Below are positions 50,441-63,118 of a stretch of DNA of 64,000 bases, piece by piece. The translations under genes were made by a program, and so were the position numbers. The stretch's first letter is position 1; every line of letters starts with the position of its first letter. Source of the DNA: Notospermus geniculatus (taxonomy: Eukaryota; Nemertea; Pilidiophora; Heteronemertea; Lineidae); the NCBI GenBank assembly GCA_002633025.1, contig NMRB01000022.1:446892-510891 (forward strand). The letters are read 5' to 3'. The notes under the pieces are model-generated. The model searched no databases. It was not told the DNA's origin and saw only the letters and a list, made by a program, of their open reading frames with translations.

Positions 50441-53000
50441 TTTAATAACCAGGACTTTCTTCGAAAACCTGGTTAAAAATGAAACAAGAAGAAAAATAGT
50501 TGTGTTAATATCACAAACTAGCTTTATTAGCTGTTCTGGTTGACATAATAATCTACATCTCATTCTACAATACTTTTTATAGCAGCATTAACAATATAGA
50601 CATCCCAACTCTGTATACTGATGAATAACAAAAGAAAATAACCGTGGAGTATTCTAGGTTAAACTTGTACCCAGGCATCAATTCGTATGATTTTGACTGT
50701 TCGAAGAAATTTGAAGAGCATTACTTGCAATGGGAAGGGTTGCAATTTCATTTGGTTCAGAAAATCAACAAGTGTGCAGTCAGTTTTTTGGCAGATCCAA
50801 AATCCTCACAATCTTATAGTGCGTGATTAAATACCACACCTGCTTGGCTCATTCATGAAATGTGCACCGTTTGGAAGAGACTATGGGCATCACGGATGTG
50901 ACTTCAAGTTAAATTCACAGATACAGCACTTTATTGTGCTTTCACTTGAGCCATATTACCAAAATTCTTCTCAATGCTGGGGATGCCATCCCTCCTGCTG
51001 AGCTTAGAAATGCATGGACTAAGAAATGAGCTCGCACACAGTAGATCCCTTCTCCAACCTTTCTTAATCCCATAATGTTGTTAATCCACAGGCCAAACAG
51101 GCTAAGTAATGCGATGCAAGGCACGGCTTGACAAATTGATATCTGGGTACAAGTTCATTGTCGGTTCACGATGATGGGGGGTCACAACAAATTCACAGTT
51201 GTAAATTTTGGCTCCGCATTTTGCAGCTTCTGTAAAGACCAGGACATCAAGGCATTGCAAGGCAACAAAATTCCAATCAGAAAAGTAAAGAACACATCAT
51301 TATTTTTCTAATTCTGCCAGTAGAAATGGGGCAAACTGTGGGAAAGTTCAACTAAAGAAGAACTGTTTTTGAAATAATCAACATTATGAAAATAATCTGT
51401 CTCTATCTTTCAAAGTAGAACTTCAATATTGTTCAGTATCATGTGTACATTCATTCAGATACAAGTGACAAAACCTGCCCCAGCAAAGAAATTTTGGAAA
51501 AGAAAGGCCACTAAGACTTTTGGGATAGACATTAACGTAAATTAGGCCTAGCCTCTTCCTAGCGCACTCCACATCAATATCATACAGCTTATCATGGGCT
51601 TGCTAAAATATCACAATATATCAACTCCTTAGCAAGACAATTTTCCGCCATAAAAAAGAGGTAAAATTTGTTAATATTTGTTGAAAGAAAACAGGTGCTA
51701 CAAATGACCGTGCCTGAACTGCTGTAATCGACATATCTCAATTTCACCAGCACATCAATTACTGCAATTGTCTTCTAGCAGGACAACTGCCAATAAAATG
51801 GGAGCCAATCCTAACAAGCTCTTTTTCTTTGAAAAAAAAACACAAAATTCACATGTAGGGCATTACTTCATAAACACTTGAAATCGTTACAAATTTTCTA
51901 CAGTCATGAGGTGAAGATTCCTGAATTATGGACTAAGAGTCGACAATAATCCATAAAATTCCTGACTATAATGGACAACTAGGAGGTTCTGTGGTTATAA
52001 ATGGTGGGTACATGAGAGCCCTGAATGGACACAACACTGAATAACCCTTTGCTCATCAAGACACTCATACAGTAAGAGTTGCAATAACACTGTAGCAGAG
52101 ATATTGGATACACCATTGAATACATTCCTTATACTATGACACCATCGCATACATTTTCAACACTGCAGCAGATAATTTCAGCAACACAGTAGCACATATA
52201 ATTAGAGTTTATGCAGTGCAGCAGCAGAACAGCATCATATTCTTCCATATTCTTAACACATTCCCTCGGGTTACCAAATCTCAGCTATTTTGCAAATATA
52301 TCAAATCCCACAATCCCCTGGCCTTATTTGTCTGTTTTCAGCAAGATTTAATTAATGGTAAATTTAAAATTGGGAAACTGATTTTGTCATTGAAATGTAT
52401 TTTCTTAAAATATTTTCTCATGCACACTGACTGCATGTGCGATTGATCGGACTGCAGTATTAACTGCCAGGGTATTGCTGTGGACATATCAAGAAAATAG
52501 CTGTTTTGAACTTCATCACAGCAAAATCTTTTTATTCTCGGACAGCCTGTTCAACTCATTGACGACAGTAAGGTATTATACATAGGAATGATTACAAATA
52601 GTCCACTACACAGTGTTGACATAATACCGCAACAACATCTTGTAAGACTGAGGTATATCTTGGTATCACTTTTCTTGTCATTTTCTGACAACAGATATTT
52701 GTTTTAAAAAATCCAACACAGATTACATGTACATAGAGCAGTACATGTAGCAATGATGACTAATGAAAATTTAAGCAGTGAAAAGCACTACAGACCATTC
52801 TCCACAAGCCTTTTTCGATCTGGGGATATATACTTCAACTTTAAAAGGTATTACAGACTTTCTCCTCCAGATAAAGGTGAAGAAGAATTCAGAATGACTG
52901 AAAGACTACCGTATGTATTCCGAACAGAACTGCACTTGGCGTCTTGGAATTATCTTTGTATCCCCCTGCACCAATGTCTCTACACTGAGAGACATGTCCG

Positions 53001-53144
53001 TGCCTATATTGGTATCTCCTAGACCAGCTAGCTAGCCCTATGTGTAACGTACACGAGTAATAAAGCCCACAGTGCCTATATTGGTATCTCCTAGACCAGC
53101 TAGCTAGCCCTATGTGTAACGTACACGAGTAATAAAGCCCACAG
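53001..53144. repeat. Perfect 72-bp tandem duplication
   Basis: Two adjacent identical copies, each beginning TGCCTATATTGGTATCTCC and ending AATAAAGCCCACAG. Confidence 0.95.
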
Positions 53145-54121
53145 TTCATCGTTATTCCATATTGGCCTGTTGTGTGCTTTTACTGCCTTGTAAAAAATGC
53201 CAAAAGTTGAATGGCGACAGTGAACTACAACAAACACCTATGTATAGATATATTACCCCGTGCAATTAGGGGAAGTTACTATTGTTGTTGAGCAAAGGGT
53301 TAAACAGTTTATACTACATTTGGAAAACTCTGAAGACAACGCCACAAAACAAGAAATTCATAAAAAACTGTACAAAGGACTGTGAATTTAGAGGTAGATT
53401 CTGAAGGTTCAATTCGTTTTCACATTGAACACGGTACGCATTACAAACATCTATAATTGGATGGCGGAGAGAGTGCAGTCATCACCCAACACAAAATATT
53501 AATCATATGAATATTTAGATCTGAACACACTGAAGAAGTTCAGGCTAGAATGGAATGCCTACTGTTCATAAAAATTCCCAACTGTCATTGGAACTGCTGA
53601 ATGCATCTGATGGCCGTGCAGTAACTTAACGTTTTACTTGGAGAAGACGGCAAAGAGTAGCAGTCCCTTGACAGGATCGGCTTATTATTTTGTAAGCCCC
53701 ACCCTCCCCCCCAAGCGATTCTCATAATTAGGTAGGCCCACTGTGAAAGAGTTTATCAAAACTTGGGCATCATTCTGTCATCAAGGGAGGAAGAGCAACC
53801 ATAAATGAAAGTTAGGCAGCCAAAAAGACAAACTGAGTCATTTGTCTCTGCTGGTGGTCATTTTTGTGATCAAAGGCAATCCATTTTAACCCAACTCTCC
53901 AATGATTCACTTAGTAAAAAGAGAACTACCCCACGAAATGTACACATTGTACACAGACCACTAGCAATGAAACATATTTATCAACAACTGAGGCCTACCA
54001 TCATGATTTGTAACTCTCGTGAGGATTAGTTGTCAAAATGATAAAATTTCATTCAATTATGTACAATTTTTCAATACACTGAATATACGACATGTACATA
54101 TTCCGATATAAGCATCACAAA

Positions 54122-54876
54122 CACAAATATTTGTCAACAGGAGGTGCTCTTAACACATATCATAGAAAGCACCAATGTGAAACAGACCTGAAACTTGAAC
54201 AGAATGTGCCATAAGTCGTCAAAAAGTAAGCAGTTTGGGGGTCGAGCTGGGAGCGTCAGCATTTCAAACTAATTTCATGGGTGAACAATAATGTGGCTTA
54301 AAATGCCAACACAACCAGCTGTTTGCCAGTTTTAGTCATGTGAGGAATCGGCAAAAGTGCCAGTTCGTACCTATACTTTCCTCATCAATCAAAAGGCAAT
54401 TAGAAAGTCTAATCCAGACAGCTGCCAGGCCCACCATGCCGCAAACTTTTCCATGTGTAATGCTTTCAATTTATAAATATCTTCTTCTTTAAAATATATT
54501 TCACAAATATTTGTCAACAGGAGGTGCTCTTAACACATATCATAGAAAGCACCAATGTGAAACAGACCTGAAACTTGAACAGAACGTGCCATATGTCGTC
54601 AAAAAGTAAGCAGTTTGGGGGTCGAGCTGGGAGCGTCAGCATTTAAAACTAATTTCATGGGTGAACAATAATGGCTGAAAATGCCAACACAACCAGCTGT
54701 TTGCCAGTTTTAGTCATGTGAGGAATCGGCAAAAGTGCCAGTTCGTACCTACTTTCCTCATCAATCAAAAGGCAATTAGAAAGTCTAATCCAGACAGCTG
54801 CCAGGCCCACCATGCCGCAAACTTTTCCATGTGTAATGCTTTCAATTTATAAATATCTTCTTTAAAATATATTTTT
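54122..54876. repeat. About 380-bp tandem duplication
   Basis: Copies at 54122-54501 and 54502-54876 both start CACAAATATTTGTCAACAGG and end in ATCTTCTTTAAAATATATTT. Only a few substitutions and small deletions separate them. Confidence 0.95.
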
Positions 54877-56400
54877 TCAACATAAAGCCCTTCGCACACT
54901 TGAGTGTTTTTCACCCCAAATCACTGCAGTTGGCAGTTAGAAACCTTTGTTATTTCCATGCTTTACAAGAGCAACGTAGGCTTGGAATAACACAACTTAC
55001 TCAATGTATTGATCAGGACTGAAGACTGATATCTAGCAAGCAGACCCCTTATCTTTGACATTTAATGCAGGAGGTCATCATTGGTTAATCACTTCAATAT
55101 ACTAACCAAATCAAATGATAACCATGATAAAATCTCGCCAACCAATAAACATGACGAGTACTCATGGCCAGTACCTTTCAAAAAGTTAAATGACCGTCAC
55201 ATCAAATAATCCTTCATTGCTGTGAGAACTTGGTTCAAGCACAAGTTCCAAATCAACCAGTTAATTCACATGGATATCATGTCACAATAATAATGAAGGA
55301 AAACTAGGTACATGTAATTAGACAAGGGAGGAGCAGGATCCTTGATAAAGTTTTAGAGCTGATTTGGTAACTTTACATTTCAAGGGTTGAAAGGATTATA
55401 TATATCGTGAAAATAGTCTATATGTTAGTAAAAATATTTAAATGAATAAAATTTGATTAGTAGAAAACAAAAAATATCTACTCCGATTTAAAATCTCTAG
55501 AAATTGAATCTTTTCTTTGTAAATAAAAACTTCTGGAATGCACTATAGAACAACCAAATCTTCAAACTAGTAAATGCCAGTTTTTGTAAAATGCCTACAA
55601 ATAAATATATACTATACATGCTGGGAAATATTTAAATGCCAACTTTTCATAACCCACTGAAACTTAAATCAACTTCAGGCAGTGTTTTCTGATAAACGTT
55701 TTAGAAGGAGTACACTACTATGATGAGAATTTTAGCAAAATGCTAAATACGAAGTGTGGGAAACATATTTGAGGCATTATTTTAAAATTCACATGATTAC
55801 ATATGGAAAATGCTGATGAAACAATGTTTTTGGTTCCATAACATGTGAGAAGGCAGACCATCCGTCGAGGTTTAGATGAATCCGTCGAGGTTTAGATGAA
55901 TGGTCCTCAAGGCGTAATGAGGCCTTGTGCTTGAAAACACCTTTTGTGTCCCCCCCCCCCCCCCGGAGGCCCTGGGCTGCCTTGAACTGTAGAAACAATT
56001 GTCTGTCACTACAATACTTATCAGACCTAGGTCCTCATCAAGCTACATAAAAAGGCTAGACAAATTCAAAGTCGGTGAAAGCTGGTGTTGCAGCCAGGTT
56101 CAGTTTCAATACACACCCTTCGGCAGTCATCATGCCCACTCCCTTTGTGTTTGTTCCAAAATGTAAGAAGTTTGTAGTTATGGTACTGGTGTTCATTTCC
56201 AAATGGGGTAGGTTATTTTTTGTGATGTAGAAAAGGCACGGCTACTTTTTCTGTCAGTCCGACCACTGAATAAGGGGTCTTTATGCTAACATACTTTTCA
56301 TGCTGCTTGATCTTGCCCCGAGCTTAGGGTAGAGACGAGAGTTGCCAGCAGGAGAGGTGACAGTGAATGGCTAACATGATTTACTTTTAAGTGGAATATG

Positions 56401-57115
56401 GGATGCTGAACTGCTGCTGTTTTTGGCTGACAGGCTTATTCAGTGTTTTTCAGGAGACATGGTACAACAATTTCAAGTCTTTACTTTGTGCAGTTTCTTT
56501 TAGATCTAACACTCTCACAGGATGAGGACCAGTCACCTGTTATCACCTGTTAGGTTGGAAATCTGGCTTCCCATCCTACAGGTACATGTGCATGATGTAT
56601 ATGGGACCAAAAATTGCAGCCAGCAATCCAGGGAGGGTCAATGGAGGGGTAGCCTGGGGCTTTTAATTCTCATTCCATTTCTATATTTTTCAAGATAAAA
56701 ATATTTCACAGGATTTACCATATTTACCAAGAAGAGAATGATTCCAAACTGGATCTGTTGGATGCTGAACTGCTGCTGTTTTTGGCTGACAGGCTTATTC
56801 AGTGTTTTTCAGGAGACATGGTACAACAATTTCAAGTCTTTACTTTGTGCAATTTCTTTTAGATCTAACACTCTCACAGGATGAGGACCAGTCACCTGTT
56901 ATCACCTGTTACGTTGGAAATCTGGCTTCCCATCCTACAGGTACATGTGCACGATGTATATGGGACCAAAAATTGCAGCAGCAATCCAGGGAGGGTCAAT
57001 GGAGGGGTAGCCTGGAGCTTTTACTTCTCATTCCATTTCTATATTTTTCAAGATAAAAATATTTCACAGGATTTACCATATTTACCAAGAAGAGAATGAT
57101 TCCAAACTGGATCTG
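56401..57115. repeat. About 359-bp tandem duplication
   Basis: Copies at 56401-56759 and 56760-57115 begin GGATGCTGAACTGCTGCTG and end CCAAACTGGATCTGT. Differences are a handful of single bases and one 2-3 base indel. Confidence 0.95.
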
Positions 57116-58949
57116 TGGGCCTAAACTGCTACATTGCACTTGAGAAGATCTTATCAACCTATGCCAATTTGTTATGCATAATGCTGGCATTCACATAAAT
57201 TTGATTTGTTCTACCAGTTTCAACTAGGGGTCAGGACCAGTAGCAACATTAACAAATGCAACCAGTCAGTTTCCGCACGCATCAGAGCATTGTGCCAAGC
57301 TTCGCTCAGGGGTCAACCTGGATTACAGCTATGTAAATTATCAAACTTGGTGCATACATTATTTCAAGTCAGTGGTAATTCTCATTTCACAGTAATCTCA
57401 TCATAAAGCTTGCAGCTTTTTTACCTTGTTCTCTTACTTTCAGAGCTTTTCTTTGAATTAGTGTTCAAAACAAGAAAGTTTTAGGAATTCCAAGCAAGGA
57501 CTACTCTAATTTATTTTAAGCACTAAAAAATTTACAATCATGAGCACTTTTCTGTAACAGAAACATCCATGAATCAGTTAAAATACTTCAAACATAACCC
57601 TTCTTCAGGTTTTGGCACTTTCCAACTGATTCAACAAATAGTCCATTTAACAAACAATTCTTCTTATCAATGAATGAACAGGACAGAGAGAAAGAACTTT
57701 AACAAAGACAAGAAGAAATATTGCTATCCATTCTAACAGACCATGCAGATCATCACATTTTCAGATCTGATTTTTGCTAGGCATAAGTCTTAAGAGGAGT
57801 ATGGTATGCAATCTTTGCTGATATGACCATTGAGAATATAACTGAAGAAAGCTGTTGTTCACCTTGAAGTTCTCTAGCTTACATTGATGGTGAGGCGAAC
57901 AGGAACAGCATGCACAAGCGATCATACTTCTCCGTACTGAAAATAGCTTTCTGTATGAAAATATCTCCTGCATATCAAGCTGGCATGCCTGTATAGTTAT
58001 GATGACTGATGTGGAGGTTCGATACATCACCCAAAAATAAAATAATTGGATAAAGGTTAATGATTTGACTGCCATGTGGGATGCCAGTGATTCTTCATGG
58101 AGTTTTTCTCTGTTTCAGAATAGATCCAATGGAAGGTACAAATTTCATAGAATGGATAGCAATGTTTCTCTTTTAAGATAGATAGATAAATTTGGGATCC
58201 AGCCCTCAACACACATCATCAGCTGTCAACAATTACATACTAAAAACAAGAAATTATAACAAATATTTATACACATACAAATAACATCATGTAACACTGC
58301 TTTCACTCTGGGACAAGCTGAGCTCTAATGACATAAACACAAAAATTTTACTTAGCACCTCAATAAGAGAACATTGACATTGACATCTAGACAATCATAG
58401 CAATCGTAATTTAGCAAAGACAATTGTGGCGAACAAGTGCTTCCAACATCTCTGCAAGTTGGACGTCTGGCCAAATTTCACAAAAAAATCAAGTCAGAAG
58501 TTGTTTTGATACATTTTAGTGCTTTGATATTGAAAGATTGGTGCAAACACAACAAAGGAAAGCAAAATCTTCAGCTACCTCAACACATTTGACAAGAGGT
58601 GGTAGGCCTATCTATGTCTACTCGTAAAATGTCATTTCCTTTGACAACAGCCAATATCAAATTGGTGATACATGTACCAATGGTTGATGCAACTGGTATT
58701 ATTAATCTTCTTGTACAGGATAGTTCTTTTCTTCCACATTAACAGAAAAATTGGTTTTACCCTCCAAGGTTTTACCGAAGATGGTTATGTTTGGCACAAA
58801 TGCAACTAAATGTAGTCACAACAGCATTTCCTTCAACAACAGGATGCTGGAATATGGCACCATGTAGAACAATGCTGGATATTAAATGCATTCTGTATTG
58901 CAGGTGCTCAAAAACACTACAAAGAAGGCATAAAATACTGTACAACTTA

Positions 58950-59226
58950 CAGTACGTTGCACAATTGACCTCCTTCCGCGCTGCGCACCATCCGCGTACC
59001 ACATGCAGTGTCATGCGCGTACCATCCTCCTATCTTCCACGGATGTCGCGCGTCGTCATGGAAGGCACGAAGTGAAGACGTAACGTCATTCACCAGTGGT
59101 GTGTGGATGTCATGCAGAAGAGACGCGCGACGCACCCGTACCATACGCAATGAACTGAAGCGTACCTCCCGCGTGATGTACGCGGAAGGTATTCGGATAA
59201 AGGTAGGTCAGTTGTGCAACGTACTG
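58950..59226. mobile_element. TA-flanked GC-rich MITE
   Basis: CAGTACGTTGCACAATTGAC and its inverted partner CAGTACGTTGCACAACTGAC differ by one base. TA lies at 58948-58949 and 59227-59228. Inner CCGCGTACC / GGTACGCGG-type words pair too. 277 bp, Tc1/mariner-like by flank. Confidence 0.75.
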
Positions 59227-59756
59227 TATACAGATAGCTATCAGAAATTTATGTTTCAGTATTCTCAAACAATGAAATTTAACTTGTCGAGATGGCAAAA
59301 ATAAACATATAACCATGTGACTTAGAGATTTTATGTGAAACTGGCCTCGATGGGATGTCATCACTCACATTATCATCATAAAGCGATACATATAAAAAAA
59401 TGGTGGTATAAAAAATCAGAGGTAGAAGAATTACGCCTATCTTGCATAGAACCCAAGGTCCAGCAATGCGCTCACCTTAGCTTAATAAGAAGTATACAAT
59501 ATAGTACTACAATATATAATTGTATTCGTCAAATTGTACAGTTACAACATGGTTTAACCTAGGTTCACTCTCTTCCCCTCAATCGATCTTAATTTGATAA
59601 ATAACTGGGGCATTGGCGATCGGAAATCTCAAATGTCATTTTGGACAGAAAATGAGCAAGAAAATGCCCAATGGGTCAGGTTGTGCTGCTGGATGGCTGA
59701 GGTTACTACCACTTCTTTAGAACTGGGAGTTCTGGGTCAATGATTCATCAATCTCA

Positions 59757-60167
59757 CACTGTAAAAACGAATGGGCTCGAGAGGCCCATGATTTTGTCCA
59801 CTACCTGGACACATGGGTTTGAAATGTGTTCAATGGAGAATGGGTCCATGGTGCCCAGAATATTTGTTCTTCGAGCCTGAAACGGACAGGTCTATGTTCC
59901 AGTAACCCATAACGAGAGTTTCATAGGTCACTTTGGCCCATCTACGAATGCTACCGTGGGGTGTTGGCACCCATGAGCAGCAATAGTAGATGGGCCAAAG
60001 TGACCTGTGAAACTGGTCATTATGGGTTACTGGAACCTAAGGACCTCCTCGTTTCAGGCTCGAAGAACAAATATTCTGGGTACCATGGACCCATTCTCAT
60101 CTCAAACCCACGTGTCTAGGTAGTGGACAAAATCATGGGTCTCTCGAGCCCATTGGTTTTTACAGTG
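59757..60167. mobile_element. 411-bp palindromic fold-back element
   Basis: Left end CACTGTAAAAACGAATGGGC and right end GCCCATTGGTTTTTACAGTG are inverted, and pairing continues through most of both arms (for example TGGTCCATGG-like, TTTGTTCTTCGAGCCTGAAA, GTCACTTTGGCCCATCTAC). Only about 40 bases are left as a loop. No clear target duplication and no ORF. Confidence 0.78.
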
Positions 60168-60897
60168 CAGGACTTCAAAATTAGAATGAGGATTTTGCCG
60201 AAATTCTTCAGTTTGTCTCCTGCAGTCGCATTCCTGTTTCTGATATTAAATGCAAGTACATTCCACGGGGAGATCTGAATCATCGACGCATCCATTGGCA
60301 ACACTCCATTACCATCTCAAACCAAATGGCCCGAGTGCCATTACAATCAGCACCATCATCCGACTCATCGTCCTCCTGTCCAAAATTACAAGTGAGAGGA
60401 ACACATAATCTACTGGGCGCAAAATGCCAGCATCTCTTTCTGTTCGCCCAATGCCGCAGCACTGCCACTTATTGGCAGACAGGTTGCTTATAATCTCCAT
60501 GGCAACAGCACACTATGCTGAATTATGTAGTTAAGACGTCTGATGAGGCAGACAGAGATAGAGTTCTAAAAATAGTGCAGACTGACCGATCTAACTGGTC
60601 TATCAAGGAAGTTGGCCGGTGATGGATATCAGATCGGCTTACACAAATGGCATTCAGAACCTTCATTAATACAAGGTAGTGCAAAGAATGATGAAGTATC
60701 AATCCCACTTGAGAATTTCAAGGATAGATACAAACAGGTGGCGCCATCAGAGGTTGGGACGCAGCCCTGAGGCAAATATATCGACTGAAGTCGCCAAGCC
60801 ATGATTGCCTGGAAAAATCAACTTAAAACTTGGATAGCAGATGTGCCATTGCCATGGTAACCACTGTATATAATTTGTATAAAATATGTTCCACAAA

Positions 60898-63118
60898 AGC
60901 TGAGATCCAATTTGCAGAGACATACTGACAACATTTATCATTTTTCTCCATGAAAAATTACCACACTCTGTTCCCAATTTAAGGCATGCGCTTTTATTTC
61001 ATGTCATCATGATTTTCAACGTGAGAAATATATTTTTTAGCATTCCACTTCAAGATTGCAGAGGTAAAACAGTAAATACATGTACAGGTAGAATCTTTTG
61101 ATGCTTGTAGCTTTCACCTCTAGCAGGGTGATGTTGGAGGATCCCATTACACATAGGATAGTTGAAAAGTGACCAAATAGCAAGAGATCTTTTTGATCAG
61201 CAAGTTTCAGCCAGGATATGTGAATTGGTAAATGCATGACTTGCAGGAGGACAGCCTATAAAATCTACTGATATTAGCCAAAACAGAGAATCTGAAGCCT
61301 GAAGCAAAAATAACATAAATTGAGCATCTCTTCTATGTAAAACTTCATCAAAAGTTTCTTCACCACAATCATAACATCTCATATTTGCTGATTCACACTT
61401 GAGCACAATATACTTAACTCGGAAATTTTCACAGGCACGCCTTATCTGACCTTTTCATATATTACAGTTGAACTCTTGTGCATTATCTGCCAACTTTTGA
61501 GAGTAAATGCTTGCAAATCCATAGAGATAAAAACAGGCATTTGAAACTTACATTACAACTGTGAAAATATCCTGGTTTAGAACCCTCAGTTTATTGTCAC
61601 TAACATTTCCTTTTTATACAACTAGTTCCCTTCTTTTGTACTCGAGTGTGAAACGTCCTCCCAGAACTGGGAAACAGTAGCCTACATGTACTTCATCTGT
61701 ACACATTTCCCAATCCTAGTTTTACCGATTCATGTACAGAATTTTTTTAACAATGGTCATATCAAGGCCCACTTTCCACCCATAGATTAATCTTCATAAG
61801 TTGAATATTCAGCGCTAAAGGTGGTATCTGAGGATTTAATTTTAACTTTCAAATGATTAAATTCTCAAACAGGAGTTTTTGGTGAGAAAATGCCCCATGC
61901 TGTACAATGAGGGAATAGCTGAGATCCAATTTGCAGAGACATACTGACAACATTTATCATTTTTCTCCATGAAAAATTACCACACTCTGTTCCCAATTTA
62001 AGGCATGCACTTTTATTTCATGTCATCATGATTTTCAATGTGACAAATATATTTTAGCATTCCATTTCAAGATTGCAGAGGTAAAACAGTAAATACATGT
62101 AGAATCTTTTGATGCTTGTAGCTCTCACCTCTAGCAGGGTGATGTTGGAGGATCCCATTACATATAGGAGGAGTTGAAAAGTGACCAAATAGCAAGAGAT
62201 CTTTTTGATCAGCAAGTTTCAGCCAGGATATGTGAACTGGTAAATGCATGACTTGCAGGACAGCCTATAAAATCTACTGATATTAGCCAAAACAGAGAAT
62301 CTGAAGCCTGAAGCAAAAATAACATAAATTGAGCATCTCTTCTATGTAAAACTTCATCAAAAGTTTCTTCACCACAATCATAACATGTCATATTTGTTGA
62401 TTCACACTTGAGCACAATATACTTAACTCGGAAATTTTCACAGGCACTCCTTATCTGACCTTTTCATATACATGCATACAGTTGAACTCTTGTGCATTAT
62501 CTGCCAACTTTTGAGAGTAAATGCTTGCAAATCCATAGAGATAAAAACAGGCATTTGAAACTTACATTACAACTGTGAAAATATCCTGGTTTAGAACCCT
62601 CAGTTTATTGTCACTAACATTTCCTTTTTATACAACTAGTTCCCTTCTTTTGTACTCGAGTGTGAAATGTCCTCCCAGAACTGGGAAACAGTAACTTACT
62701 TCATCTGTACACATTTCCCAATCCTAGTTTTACCGATTCATGTACAGAATTTTTTAAACAATGGTCATATCAAGGCCCACTTTTCCACCCATAGATTACT
62801 GTAAACTGTGAAATTTTCGCTACGCTAATTGTTCGCGATTTTCATACTTCACGAATTCGCGAAGAAATAAATTTCGCGATATGGCCCTTGAGCTTAAAGA
62901 ATGCTTACCGGCACAGTGATTTTCGCGCGATTTAAGTTCGCGTTTTGACCCCTCATCGTGAATAAAACGCTCACGAAAATTTCACGGTTTACAGTAATCA
63001 GGAGTTGAATATTCAGCGCTGAAGGTGATATCTGAGGATTTAATTTTAACTTTCAAATGATTAAATTCTCAAACAGGAGTTTTTGGTGAGAAAATGCCCC
63101 ATGCTGTACAATGAGGGA
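60898..63118. repeat. About 1.02-kb tandem duplication, second copy carrying a MITE
   Basis: Copy A 60898-61916 and copy B 61917-63118 start AGCTGAGATCCAATTTGCAG and end CTGTACAATGAGGGAA. They differ by scattered substitutions and small indels. B is longer because of the element at 62799-62994. Confidence 0.95.
62799..62994. mobile_element. TA-flanked MITE inserted in one duplicate only
   Basis: CTGTAAACTGTGAAATTTTC and the complement of the right end (CTGTAAACCGTGAAATTTTC) differ by one base. TA is duplicated at 62797-62798 and 62995-62996. The tandem sister copy reads GATTAATC at this position, the uninterrupted target. The interior is rich in TTCGCG/CGCGAA. 196 bp, non-autonomous Tc1/mariner-like. 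Confidence 0.85.

Larger units (their letters stand above)
45929..50700. other. Intergenic region downstream of LARP7
   Basis: No frame here shows a recognisable domain or a chain of splice-compatible exons on either strand. It contains one Harbinger-like element, two tandem arrays and a possible dispersed repeat, listed separately, plus TGCCTAAACTTACTGCTT-type doublets at about 46814. Confidence 0.45.
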
